A stretch of 41,660 nucleotides of DNA, from NCBI GenBank assembly GCA_949297665.1, contig CASFTO010000035.1:1-41660 (forward strand), read 5' to 3'. Shown piece by piece: positions 9,370 through 17,731 of the stretch. This stretch comes from an uncultured Alphaproteobacteria bacterium. Lineage in GTDB: Bacteria > Pseudomonadota > Alphaproteobacteria > RF32 > CAG-239. Under the pieces are notes generated by a model. It did no database searches. It was not told the origin of the DNA and was given only the letters and a program-made list of their open reading frames with translations. Every line of letters begins with the position of its first letter. Positions within the stretch are counted from its first letter, which is position 1. The position numbers and the translations under genes were made by a program.

Positions 9370-9933
9370 TTATACTTGCAAAATATCTTTTTCTTTTTGG
9401 TTAAGCATCTCATCAATTTTTTTGATGGAATCATCGGTCATTTTCTGAATTTCATTTCCGTACCTTTTTTCATCATCTTCCGAAATGAGATTATCTTTCT
9501 TTAATTTTTTTACATCATCCAAAGCATCTCGGCGAATATTACGGATAGCAACCTTAGTTTGTTCGGCATATTTTCCGGCGACTTTAACAAGCTCCTTTCT
9601 TCTTTCCTCGGAAAGTGGAGGGATGGGAATACGAATAAGCTGTCCGTCGGAAACGGGATTAAGTCCCAAGTCAGATTCTCTCAAGGCTTTTTCTACAACT
9701 TTTGCTAAACTTTTATCCCAAACACTAACGGAAAGCGTTCTGGCATCAGGTACGCTGATTGTTCCGACTTGAGAAATGGGGGATAAATTTCCATAGGCTT
9801 CCACCATAATATTATCCAATAAACTGGCATGTGCACGTCCGGCGCGTAAACCGCCAAAATCACCACGCAAGGTATCTAAAGTTTTTTCCATACGCTCGGT
9901 AGTATCTTTTTTTATATCATTAAAATCGGTCAT
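9370..9933 (-). CDS. frr: Ribosome recycling factor Frr
   Basis: Splits post-termination ribosomes together with EF-G. The 187-residue product has the expected length and motifs (FGGLRAGRAHASLLDNI; RIPIPPLSEERRKELVK) and ends in the long helical domain I. The start has a GAGAGG ribosome site and lies 20 bases after pyrH, the usual pyrH-frr-uppS-cdsA order. Confidence 0.97.
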   Translation of the reverse strand: MTDFNDIKKDTTERMEKTLDTLRGDFGGLRAGRAHASLLDNIMVEAYGNLSPISQVGTISVPDARTLSVSVWDKSLAKVVEKALRESDLGLNPVSDGQLIRIPIPPLSEERRKELVKVAGKYAEQTKVAIRNIRRDALDDVKKLKKDNLISEDDEKRYGNEIQKMTDDSIKKIDEMLNQKEKDILQV

Positions 9934-9953
9934 AAGAGCCTCTCTTTTCCTTG

Positions 9954-10664
9954 TTATTTTATAATTGTAAAATTACCTTTTCCTTTTATTGCATTAATTA
10001 AAGAATCTTTGTCAACCTGTTTAAATACAACAATTGGAAGTTTATTTTCACGAGCCATAGATATAGCAGTCATATCCATGACCTTTAATTCTTTAGCAAT
10101 AACGTCGTCATAAGAAACGGTTTTATAACGAACGGCATTAGGATTCTTTTTAGGGTCGCTATCATAAACTCCATCAACTTGTGTTGCTTTAAATAAAGCA
10201 TCGCATTCTGTCTCAAGAGCCCTAAGGGTAGCGCCGGTATCAGTTGTAAAATAGGGGTTGCCTGTACCGCCGGCAAAAATAAGGACGGTTCCTTGTTTTA
10301 ATAAATTTTGAGCCGAACGATAAGAATAAGTTTCGGCAACTTGAGGAACGCTTAAACCAGACAATATCTCTGCTTTAATACCTTTACTGTTTAGAATGCT
10401 CTTAAGAAACAAGGCGTTAATTACGGTAGCAATCATACCGGCTTGATCTGCAATCGGACGAGAGATGCTTTTATTTGTGTTATTAACGCCGCGATAAAAA
10501 TTCCCTCCGCCGATAACAATACAAGTCTCAATGTCTTCCTGTCGAACCTGTTTGATGCTTTCAGCAACCATATTTAAGATATTTTCATCAATACCGAAAG
10601 CCTGTTTACCCATCAAACCTTCGCCGGAAAGTTTCAAAAGAATTCTGTTAAAAGTCTTTTTCAT
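9954..10664 (-). CDS. pyrH: UMP kinase PyrH
   Basis: Phosphorylates UMP to UDP; belongs to the amino-acid kinase family, not the adenylate kinase type. The 236-residue product opens RILLKLSGEGLMG and contains GGGNFYRG and the TGATLRALE region, all typical. The start has a strong GAGGAG ribosome site. It is the first gene of the minus-strand envelope operon. The rpsB-tsf genes that often precede pyrH are absent; plsY lies divergently instead. Confidence 0.97.
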   Translation of the reverse strand: MKKTFNRILLKLSGEGLMGKQAFGIDENILNMVAESIKQVRQEDIETCIVIGGGNFYRGVNNTNKSISRPIADQAGMIATVINALFLKSILNSKGIKAEILSGLSVPQVAETYSYRSAQNLLKQGTVLIFAGGTGNPYFTTDTGATLRALETECDALFKATQVDGVYDSDPKKNPNAVRYKTVSYDDVIAKELKVMDMTAISMARENKLPIVVFKQVDKDSLINAIKGKGNFTIIK

Positions 10665-10692
10665 TAGCTCCTCTATCTCTGTATTTTATTTC

Positions 10693-10720
10693 ATAATAAC
10701 CGATTAAATTGCATTGTCAT
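10693..10720 (-). promoter_or_regulatory. Predicted promoter of pyrH operon
   Basis: On the minus strand ATGACA (10715-10720) and TATTAT (10693-10698) are 16 bases apart, giving a start site near 10686 and a leader of about 20 bases before pyrH. This is the only obvious promoter ahead of the eight-gene operon. Confidence 0.5.
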
Positions 10721-10777
10721 TATTTTTTTTGGTCTAATATACAAAAAGATAAAATACACATGTGATGTTAAAATAAG

Positions 10778-10805
10778 TTGAATTTTTAACATATTTCACT
10801 AACAT
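10778..10805 (+). promoter_or_regulatory. Predicted promoter of plsY-dprA-topA
   Basis: TTGAAT (10778-10783) and TAACAT (10800-10805) with a 16-base spacer, 28 bases before the plsY start and just upstream of its GGGGAG ribosome site. It is divergent from the pyrH promoter. Confidence 0.4.
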
Positions 10806-10832
10806 AAGCAAAAAATATTTGGGGAGATAAAA

Positions 10833-11453
10833 ATGTCGGCAGAAGTAATATATGCTCTAAGTGCTTTATTCGGTTATTTTATAGGGTCTATTCCATTTGG
10901 GCTGATACTGACGAAAATGGCAGGATATGGAGATATAAGAAAAATCGGTTCCGGTAATATTGGGGCAACAAATGTTCTAAGGACTGGTAATAAAACACTG
11001 GCGTTGCTGACAGTTCTGTGCGATGCCTTCAAAGCAGGTATAGCGGCAGTAGCGGTAAGATATATAGTCGGCGAGGATATTGTAGGTGTGACGGCTATGT
11101 TGGTAGCCGGTGCTTTTGGCGTATTGGGACACAATTTCCCTATATGGTTAAAGTTCAAGGGGGGGAAAGGTGTTGCATCAACGTTTGGTTTTATATTGGT
11201 CACATGCTGGCCCGTTGCTTTGATTGCTTTAGCCATCTGGTTAATTATGGCATTTACCTTTAAATATTCATCTCTTTCAGCTTTAACGGCGGCAGTATTT
11301 GTTCCTGTTGCATCATATTTTTTAGCACCGACAATGGAATATACAATAGCCTACACATTGATTGTTGTTTTAGTAATTGTCAGACACCATGCTAATATAA
11401 AAAGGTTGCTGAACGGAGAAGAAAGTAAAATTAAGTTAAAGAAAACAGAATAG
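10833..11453 (+). CDS. plsY: Glycerol-3-phosphate acyltransferase PlsY
   Basis: Inner-membrane enzyme that transfers an acyl group from acyl-phosphate to glycerol-3-phosphate, first step of phospholipid synthesis. The 206-residue protein has about five membrane helices and the three PlsY motifs: GSIPFG near residue 17, GSGNIGATNVLR near 38, and GHNFPIWLKFKGGKGVAS near 98. It begins a plus-strand operon with dprA and topA, ten bases before dprA. Confidence 0.96.
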   Translation: MSAEVIYALSALFGYFIGSIPFGLILTKMAGYGDIRKIGSGNIGATNVLRTGNKTLALLTVLCDAFKAGIAAVAVRYIVGEDIVGVTAMLVAGAFGVLGHNFPIWLKFKGGKGVASTFGFILVTCWPVALIALAIWLIMAFTFKYSSLSALTAAVFVPVASYFLAPTMEYTIAYTLIVVLVIVRHHANIKRLLNGEESKIKLKKTE

Positions 11454-11463
11454 AAGAAAGACA

Positions 11464-12591
11464 TTGGTTAGAGAAAAACTTATATCATATATTCAACTGA
11501 TAAATACCAATGGTATCGGACCAATTGGTTTTAAAAGGTTGATGGCAAGGTATGGTAATATTGATGAAGCGCTACAAGAAATCTCTAAAAAGAAAGTGAT
11601 TTTTCCGCGTAAAAAAGCTGAAGAAGAGGTGATGACCGCCGAAATAAAGGGTGTCCAAATAATATCATATGACGATAAAAACTATCCGTATAATTTGAAA
11701 CAAATTGAAGATTTTCCACCGATTCTATATGCAAAAGGCAATATAGAGTTATTAAAAAATGATAATATGTTGGCGGTGGTCGGTTCAAGAAATGCTTCAT
11801 TAAGCGCGATGAAGTTAGCCGAAAATATAGCAAAGAACATAGCGGATAATAACATAACAATCGTGTCCGGCATGGCTCGCGGTATAGACAAGGCGGCACA
11901 TAAAGGAGCCGTGGGGCACGGAGGAAATACAATTGCCGTGATGGGAACGGGAATTGATATTATCTATCCTCAAGAAAATGAAGATTTGTATAAAGAAATT
12001 ATCAAAAAAGATGGCTTGATAATAACTGAATATGCATTTCATACCCGTCCTCAAGCCTCTAATTTTCCACGGAGGAATAGGATAGTTTCGGGATTAAGTA
12101 AAGGTGTTTTAGTGATAGAGGCCAGTATTCAATCGGGGTCACTGATTACGGCGCATCAGGCTCTGGAGCAAGGACGTGATGTATATGCGGTTCCTGGAGC
12201 ACCATATGATACCCGTTCAGCTGGATGTAACAAATTACTCAAAGAAGGGGCGCAGTTAGTAGATACACATGAAGATATCTTGGACTGCTTTAATTTTTCA
12301 TCGCTACAGTTTGTGGCAACAAACAAAGAAAAAGATGAAATATCCGATTTATTTGAATATTCGCTTGACAATCAGGAAAATAATTCCGATATTCCAGAGC
12401 AAAAAGAAGAAACAGAAAAAGAAGATAAATATGCAAAATTATTATCACTGATTTCTGCAAACGGGGAGGATATAGATGAGCTTATTCGTGCAGTACAACA
12501 ACCCGCGGAAGAAGTGTTAATGACGATTGTAGAGTTGGAGTTAGATAATAAAATAATACGTCTACCGGGGAATAGAGTAGCTAAAATTTGA
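11464..12591 (+). CDS. dprA: DNA processing protein DprA
   Basis: Binds incoming single-stranded DNA during natural transformation and loads RecA. The 375-residue product starts at a TTG (11464) after a weak AGAAGAAAG ribosome site; no better ATG exists near the conserved N-terminus. The Rossmann-fold core shows VVGSRNAS, GMARGIDKAAHKGA, NFPRRNRIVSGLS and EASIQSGSLITA. A C-terminal winged-helix domain (about 310-375) is present. An acidic low-complexity linker (about 285-315) separates the two. The plsY-dprA-topA order is common in alphaproteobacteria. Confidence 0.94.
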   Translation: MVREKLISYIQLINTNGIGPIGFKRLMARYGNIDEALQEISKKKVIFPRKKAEEEVMTAEIKGVQIISYDDKNYPYNLKQIEDFPPILYAKGNIELLKNDNMLAVVGSRNASLSAMKLAENIAKNIADNNITIVSGMARGIDKAAHKGAVGHGGNTIAVMGTGIDIIYPQENEDLYKEIIKKDGLIITEYAFHTRPQASNFPRRNRIVSGLSKGVLVIEASIQSGSLITAHQALEQGRDVYAVPGAPYDTRSAGCNKLLKEGAQLVDTHEDILDCFNFSSLQFVATNKEKDEISDLFEYSLDNQENNSDIPEQKEETEKEDKYAKLLSLISANGEDIDELIRAVQQPAEEVLMTIVELELDNKIIRLPGNRVAKI

Positions 12592-12603
12592 GGGAATTTT
12601 TAG

Positions 12604-15057
12604 ATGAAATTAGTCGTAGTGGAATCACCGGCAAAAGCCAAAACAATAAATAAATATTTAGGTAAAGACTATAAGGTCTTGGCAAGCTATGGTCATATTC
12701 GAGATTTGCCGAGCAAAGACGGTTCTGTTGATCCTGATAAAGATTTTAGCATGGTGTGGGAATTAAGTCCCGGCGGAAAAAAACGTTTAAATGACATTAT
12801 TACGGCATTAAAAGATTGTGATACGTTAGTCCTCGCATCCGACCCGGATAGAGAAGGAGAGGCCATTGCATGGCATATATTAGAAGAACTGAGTGCAAAG
12901 AAAAAATTGAAAGACAAGAAAATTGAACGAGTTGTCTTTCATGAAATTACCAAAAATGCTGTAACAGAAGCAATTCAAAATCCACGACAGATTGATGAGA
13001 ATTTAGTGTCAGCCTATATGGCGCGTCGAGCTTTAGATTATTTAGTGGGCTTTACGCTTTCTCCTGTATTGTGGCGAAAACTTCCAGGTTCAAAGTCAGC
13101 CGGACGAGTTCAATCTGTTGCGCTTCGCTTAATCTGCGAGCGCGAAATGGAAATTGAGAAATTCAAACCGGAAGAATATTGGACAGTTGATGTAGATTTA
13201 GAAACAGTAGAAAAAGCTATAATTCCGTCACACTTAATAAATCTGGATGGAAAAAAGCTGGAAAAATTTGATATTAATACAAAAGAAAAAGCTGAAGAAG
13301 CAAAAGCTAAAATAGAAGCTCAGAATTTTAAGATTTCCAAAATTGAACGCAAAAAAGCAAATCGTTATCCAGCCCCTCCTTTTACCACATCTACTCTCCA
13401 ACAAGAGGCTGCAAGAAAATTACGATTCTCTGCTAAAAAAACAATGCAGATAGCGCAAAATTTATATGAATCCGGTTATATAACCTACATGAGAACGGAC
13501 GCTGTAAACTTATCAGTAGAAGCAATCAGTGCGTGCCGTGAAGCCATTTTAAAATATTTTGGTGAAAAGTATCTTCCCAAAGAAGCAAAAGAGTATAAGA
13601 CAAAATCTAAAAATGCACAAGAAGCACACGAAGCAATCCGTCCGGCAGATGTGATGAATACACCGAAGAAAATGGAAGGAAAATTGGATTCGGATGCGTA
13701 TAAATTATATGAGTTAATCTGGAAAAGAACCATAGCCTGCCAGATGGAACCAGCAATTTTAGATAAGGTTGTGATTGATACATTATCGGTAGATGGAAAA
13801 ATTTTATTGCGGGCCAATGGTCAAGTCATCGCATTTGATGGATTCTTGAAACTCTATCAAGAAAGTAAAGATGATGAAAATGATGATGATGAAAACAGAC
13901 TTCTTCCAAATGTAGAAGTTGATGATGCTGTTGATAAAAAAGCTATCAAACCGGAACAACATTACACCACCCCACCGCCACGCTTTACTGAAGCTAGTCT
14001 TGTTAAAAAGCTGGAAGAATTGGGGATTGGCCGTCCTTCAACATATGCGTCAATTATTGCTGTTCTGCAAGAGCGTAAATATGTGAAAGTAGAAAAGCTG
14101 AGATTTATTCCTGAAGACAGAGGTCGTATAGTAACGATTTTCTTGGAAAACTTTTTCAAGAAATATGTGGAATATGATTTCACAGCGCAAATGGAGGAAT
14201 ATCTGGATGATATATCGGCCGGTTCGATGGAATGGAAAAAATTACTTACAGGGTTCTGGGCAAAGTTTTATAAAAACATTCAGGCCGTTCAGCCTCTCCA
14301 AGTCAGCGAAGTAATTGATAAGATTGATGAAGTACTGGCATATCATCTGTTTCCGGCAAAAGAGGATGGCTCTGATCCTCGTTTATGTCCGGAATGCCAT
14401 AAAGGGCATTTGAGCATTAAATTAGGAAAATTCGGTGCGTTTTTAGGCTGTTCTAATTATCCGGAATGCAAATATACCATGCCTTTAACAGATGTAAAAG
14501 AGGAAGAAGAACAGAGTACGGAAAAACAACCCAATCCGGAAGATAAACTACTGGGTGAACATAGTGGATTAAATGTATATTTGAAAAAAGGTCCTTACGG
14601 CTACTATGTTCAACTTGGAGAAGATGCAACGGCAACAACAGAAAAACCGAAAAGAATAGCTTTGCCGAAGTTTTTAAATCCGGAAGAAGTAACATTCGAG
14701 CAAGCGGATATATTAGCAAGTTTACCGAGAGATTTAGGTAATGGAATAAGTGCCAATATTGGTAAATTCGGACAATATATTAAGCAAGGATTGAAATCCA
14801 AATCTCTGACCGGTAATGATAATATTTTTAATATTACAAAAGAACGAGCGGAAGAGTTGCTTAAAAATGTAGCGGAAAAGCCAGAGGCTAAAGTATTAGG
14901 GCAACATCCGAAACTAAAAGCAGATATATTGTTGGCAACAGGACGCTATGGTCTATATATAAAATGTGGTAAAAACAATTATCGGATACCAAATAACTTG
15001 CGAGGGCAAGATATTACGTTAGAGGGTGCCCTAAAAGTTATAGATAGCACGAAATAA
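12604..15057 (+). CDS. topA: DNA topoisomerase I
   Basis: Type IA topoisomerase that relaxes negative supercoils. The 817-residue protein begins with the TOPRIM domain (VVESPAKAKTINKYLG; ASDPDREGEAIAWH) and has the catalytic tyrosine Tyr295 in YITYMRTDAVNL. Near residue 598 is one four-cysteine zinc ribbon (CPECHKGH ... CSNYPEC). It is followed by repeated GKFGxY-type C-terminal modules. The ribosome site GAGGG lies 12 bases after dprA. A strong terminator follows. Confidence 0.97.
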   Translation: MKLVVVESPAKAKTINKYLGKDYKVLASYGHIRDLPSKDGSVDPDKDFSMVWELSPGGKKRLNDIITALKDCDTLVLASDPDREGEAIAWHILEELSAKKKLKDKKIERVVFHEITKNAVTEAIQNPRQIDENLVSAYMARRALDYLVGFTLSPVLWRKLPGSKSAGRVQSVALRLICEREMEIEKFKPEEYWTVDVDLETVEKAIIPSHLINLDGKKLEKFDINTKEKAEEAKAKIEAQNFKISKIERKKANRYPAPPFTTSTLQQEAARKLRFSAKKTMQIAQNLYESGYITYMRTDAVNLSVEAISACREAILKYFGEKYLPKEAKEYKTKSKNAQEAHEAIRPADVMNTPKKMEGKLDSDAYKLYELIWKRTIACQMEPAILDKVVIDTLSVDGKILLRANGQVIAFDGFLKLYQESKDDENDDDENRLLPNVEVDDAVDKKAIKPEQHYTTPPPRFTEASLVKKLEELGIGRPSTYASIIAVLQERKYVKVEKLRFIPEDRGRIVTIFLENFFKKYVEYDFTAQMEEYLDDISAGSMEWKKLLTGFWAKFYKNIQAVQPLQVSEVIDKIDEVLAYHLFPAKEDGSDPRLCPECHKGHLSIKLGKFGAFLGCSNYPECKYTMPLTDVKEEEEQSTEKQPNPEDKLLGEHSGLNVYLKKGPYGYYVQLGEDATATTEKPKRIALPKFLNPEEVTFEQADILASLPRDLGNGISANIGKFGQYIKQGLKSKSLTGNDNIFNITKERAEELLKNVAEKPEAKVLGQHPKLKADILLATGRYGLYIKCGKNNYRIPNNLRGQDITLEGALKVIDSTK

Positions 15058-15075
15058 TATTTTTGAAAGATGAAA

Positions 15076-15097
15076 AGACACCATTAGGTGTCTTTTT
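15076..15097 (+). terminator. Rho-independent terminator after topA
   Basis: AGACACC (15076-15082) pairs with GGTGTCT (15087-15093) around an ATTA loop, followed by a T-run. It lies 18 bases after the topA stop and separates topA from the next promoter. Confidence 0.85.
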
Positions 15098-15116
15098 CTA
15101 TAATTGAAAAATCGTC

Positions 15117-15144
15117 TTGACTAAGTCCATAGTTTTGTTATCCT
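15117..15144 (+). promoter_or_regulatory. Predicted promoter of the structured leader RNA
   Basis: TTGACT (15117-15122) and TATCCT (15139-15144) with a 16-base spacer, 20 bases after the topA terminator. The start site would be near 15151, where the first RNA hairpin begins. Confidence 0.5.
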
Positions 15145-15150
15145 AACAAG

Positions 15151-15412
15151 ATACGATTAAAAGATTTAATCGTGCAGAGCCAGAGGTGGCTCGGAGTCTT
15201 AGAAAACTCTGTCGTTTACCGCGGTACTGGATATAGTATCGTTATATTGTTATCTGCAAAATGCAGAAACAATAAATATATCCCCGACTTCTAAATGATC
15301 GGGGAGGTTCTAGCGTATGTTCAGGAGCTCTATTTGCTTTAAAGGCTAAAACGATCATTTCGGTAAACATGATTTTCTAACTCTCCGATCGCCTTAAATC
15401 AGGCGATTTTTT
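15151..15412 (+). ncRNA. Unidentified structured leader RNA, possible riboswitch or attenuator
   Basis: About 260 bases without an open frame but dense in hairpins. Visible stems: ACGATTAAA (15153-15161) with TTTAATCGT (15165-15173); GAGCCA (15177-15182) with TGGCTC (15187-15192); TATTGTT..CTGCA (15245-15258) with TGCAG..AACAATA (15262-15274); and CCCCGA (15282-15287) with TCGGGG (15299-15304). The 3' strand of the last stem can instead pair with CGATCATTT (15352-15360) or CTCTCCGATC (15381-15390). A terminator hairpin with T-run closes the element just before the prepilin ribosome site. I could not match it to tmRNA, 6S, SRP, RNase P or a known riboswitch consensus. It may be a cis-regulator of the prepilin gene or an independent RNA. 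Confidence 0.55.
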
Positions 15413-15413
15413 C
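15387..15413 (+). terminator. Terminator hairpin before prepilin gene (possible attenuator)
   Basis: ATCGCCT (15388-15394) pairs with AGGCGAT (15401-15407), followed by six T. Its 5' arm overlaps the GATC of CTCTCCGATC, which can pair with upstream 15297-15306 instead. The two states exclude each other, as in transcription attenuators. Confidence 0.7.
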
Positions 15414-15426
15414 ATTTAGGGGAACA

Positions 15427-16086
15427 ATGATGTTAGAAAAATACAATCAAAATGGTCGATCAATGTTAGAGATGTTAGGAGTACTAGCTATTGTTGGTAT
15501 ACTTTCAGTTATCAGTGCGGAAAGTTATCAATATGCAATGGAAAGGCATCATATTAATAAATTAACAGAAGAATATATAGGTTTTATTCAAAATTTATTG
15601 TTCTATGAACAAGACTTTGTTAAAATGAAAAAAACAAAATCTCAAGAAAAAGCATTGTATTTAGTTCCTTATATTAGAACGATGAATATTGTTCCATCCA
15701 GATGGAAAATTGCAGGAACACAGTTAGAAGATAGCATGGGGGTCCGTCTTGATCCACACATTCGTCACGAACCAAATGGGATAAGAGAAAATAAAATAAC
15801 ATGGAACTATGTGTTAAAATCCGAAAGAGCCAATATTCAGCCACAAAAGTTATGTGAAGTAATGTATACACGTATTATTCTACCTTATCATGAGTTAATA
15901 AGCGTGGTTGATTATTTTACTACCGAAACAGAAGGAAGTTCTTCCGGTAAACATGAATATGGTGACGATTATTGTAATCAAAACAACAGAAGATGCATAA
16001 CAAGCATGACACAGAGGGATATTTTAGAGAGATGTAGTCGTTGCCAAAATAAAAATAACAGATGCCTCCTAATTATCAGTTTTTAA
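15427..16086 (+). CDS. Prepilin-like (type IV pilin/pseudopilin) protein
   Basis: A 219-residue protein with a type IV prepilin N-terminus: a ten-residue leader ending in Gly10, then RSMLEMLGVLAIVGILSV, with Glu15 at the conserved +5 position and a hydrophobic helix to about residue 32. The +1 residue is Arg instead of the usual Phe. The rest has no family I recognise. The last 40 residues hold five cysteines (YC, RRC, ERCSRC, NRC) that may form disulfides outside the membrane. It would need a prepilin peptidase and assembly ATPase; a PilT/DotB-like ATPase is at 37294-38424 but no other pilus gene is in the window. The start follows AGGGGAA and a terminator-like hairpin; ATG 15430 is an equal alternative. 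Confidence 0.75.
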   Translation: MMLEKYNQNGRSMLEMLGVLAIVGILSVISAESYQYAMERHHINKLTEEYIGFIQNLLFYEQDFVKMKKTKSQEKALYLVPYIRTMNIVPSRWKIAGTQLEDSMGVRLDPHIRHEPNGIRENKITWNYVLKSERANIQPQKLCEVMYTRIILPYHELISVVDYFTTETEGSSSGKHEYGDDYCNQNNRRCITSMTQRDILERCSRCQNKNNRCLLIISF

Positions 16087-16152
16087 ACAAAAAAATAGTT
16101 TTCTGCTTTATTAAAAAAGATGTAGTCTCCTATATATATGCGATACAGAGTT

Positions 16153-17598
16153 TTAACCAACACTGCCTTCTAGAGAAATGTCAATTAATTTAGCTGCTTC
16201 AACGGCAAATTCCATCGGAAGTTTCTGCATAACTTCTTTACAAAAACCATTAACAATTAAACTAACCGCGTCTTCTTCGGAAAGTCCGCGTTGCTTACAA
16301 TAGAAAAGTTGCTCGTCGCTGATTTTAGAAGTTGTTGCTTCATGTTCCAAGATGGCAGTCTTGTTACTATTTTCAATATACGGAACAGTGTGCGAGCCGC
16401 AAGTTTGTCCGATAAGTAAACTGTCACATTGTGAATAGTTGCGAGCATTGTTTGCATTTTTACCAACTTTAACAAGTCCTCTATATGTTTGATTTGAAAA
16501 TCCGGCAGAAATACCTTTAGAAATAATTTTAGAAGTCGTATTTTTGCCAAGGTGAATCATTTTGGTACCGGTATCAGCTTGTTGTTTATTGTTGGTAATG
16601 GCAACAGAGTAAAACTCTCCTTTAGAATTATCCCCCTTCAAGACACAAGAAGGATATTTCCAAGTAATAGCCGAACCGGTTTCAACTTGTGTCCAAGAAA
16701 CTTTAGCGTTTTCTCCGTCACAAAGCGCTCTTTTCGTAACAAAATTATAAACACCGCCTTTACCGTCTTTATCACCAGGATACCAGTTTTGGACGGTAGA
16801 ATATTTAACTTCCGCATTTTTGAGAACAACAATTTCGACAATAGCGGCGTGCAATTGATTTTCATCTCTTTGCGGAGCGGTACACCCTTCTAAATAAGAA
16901 ACATAACTTCCTTCGTCGGCTATAATGAGAGTGCGTTCAAATTGTCCTGTATTTTTAGCATTGATACGGAAATAAGTTGATAGTTCCATCGGACACTTTA
17001 CACCTTTAGGGATATACACGAAAGAACCGTCGGTAAAAACAGCAGAATTAAGAGCTGCAAAAAAGTTATCCGTATACGGAACAACAGATCCCAGATATTT
17101 TTGAACTAAATCGGGATATTCCTTGACAGCTTCAGAAATGGAACAAAAAATAATCCCTTGTTTTTTAAGTTGAGCTTTATAAGTTGTTGCAACAGAAACA
17201 CTGTCAAAAACAGCGTCAACAGCGACAACACCAGCCAGAACTTCTTGTTCTTTTAGCGGAATACCCAATTTATTATATGTTTCCAACAGTTTAGGGTCAA
17301 CTTCATCAAGACTTTTAGGATGAGAAGTTTGTTTGGGCGCGGAATAATAGTATAAATCCTGATAATCAATTTTATCATACGACAATTTAGCCCATGTTGG
17401 CTCTGTTAAAGATAGCCAATGGTGATAGGCTTTAAGACGAGATTGAAGAAGCCATTCGGGTTCTTCTTTTTTTTGCGAAATTAATTTTATAATATCGTCA
17501 TTGAGACCTTTAGGGGCAACATCTGCGGCAATATCGGTCACAAAACCAAATTTATATTTGTCGCCACTTTCATCAACAATATTTGGGATACTGCTCAT
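16153..17598 (-). CDS. sufB: Fe-S cluster assembly scaffold SufB
   Basis: Scaffold subunit of SufBC2D on which Fe-S clusters form. The 481-residue protein is full length and very conserved: [47 protein letters not shown] segment ([11 protein letters not shown]) and the C-terminal [19 protein letters not shown] with the conserved cysteine. sufC and sufD, which usually follow in the same operon, are absent: the next gene downstream is the prepilin on the other strand. sufS-sufT-sufE lie 13 kb away. The start has only a weak ribosome site (AAGGAAAAATTT). Confidence 0.96.
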   Translation of the reverse strand: MSSIPNIVDESGDKYKFGFVTDIAADVAPKGLNDDIIKLISQKKEEPEWLLQSRLKAYHHWLSLTEPTWAKLSYDKIDYQDLYYYSAPKQTSHPKSLDEVDPKLLETYNKLGIPLKEQEVLAGVVAVDAVFDSVSVATTYKAQLKKQGIIFCSISEAVKEYPDLVQKYLGSVVPYTDNFFAALNSAVFTDGSFVYIPKGVKCPMELSTYFRINAKNTGQFERTLIIADEGSYVSYLEGCTAPQRDENQLHAAIVEIVVLKNAEVKYSTVQNWYPGDKDGKGGVYNFVTKRALCDGENAKVSWTQVETGSAITWKYPSCVLKGDNSKGEFYSVAITNNKQQADTGTKMIHLGKNTTSKIISKGISAGFSNQTYRGLVKVGKNANNARNYSQCDSLLIGQTCGSHTVPYIENSNKTAILEHEATTSKISDEQLFYCKQRGLSEEDAVSLIVNGFCKEVMQKLPMEFAVEAAKLIDISLEGSVG

Positions 17599-17612
17599 AA
17601 ATTTTTCCTTAA

Positions 17613-17657
17613 AAAGATAATTTATCTTTGTATAAAATAATGTGCTACAAAAATCAA
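17613..17657 (-). promoter_or_regulatory. Predicted sufB promoter with inverted repeat at start site
   Basis: On the minus strand TTGATT (17652-17657) and TATACA (17629-17634) are 17 bases apart, a strong match. The start site (about 17622) falls inside the inverted repeat AAAGATAA-T-TTATCTTT (17613-17629), an operator candidate. The core AGATA/TATCT also occurs at the sufS promoter. Confidence 0.5.
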
Positions 17658-17731
17658 GAATAGATTCTGTGAGAGTTTAACGAATATTTAGTTTTTTTCA
17701 TGTAGAAGATAATAATAAACAAAGGAAAACA

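Noticed and set aside
15151..15412. Structured region as tmRNA (permuted alphaproteobacterial type), 6S RNA, RNase P or SRP RNA
   Set aside because: No T-arm with GGTTCGA, no tag frame of the AND...AA type, no GGAAAGTCC-type RNase P core and no GGTCAGGTCCGGAAGG SRP core. A 6S-like long closing stem was not found.
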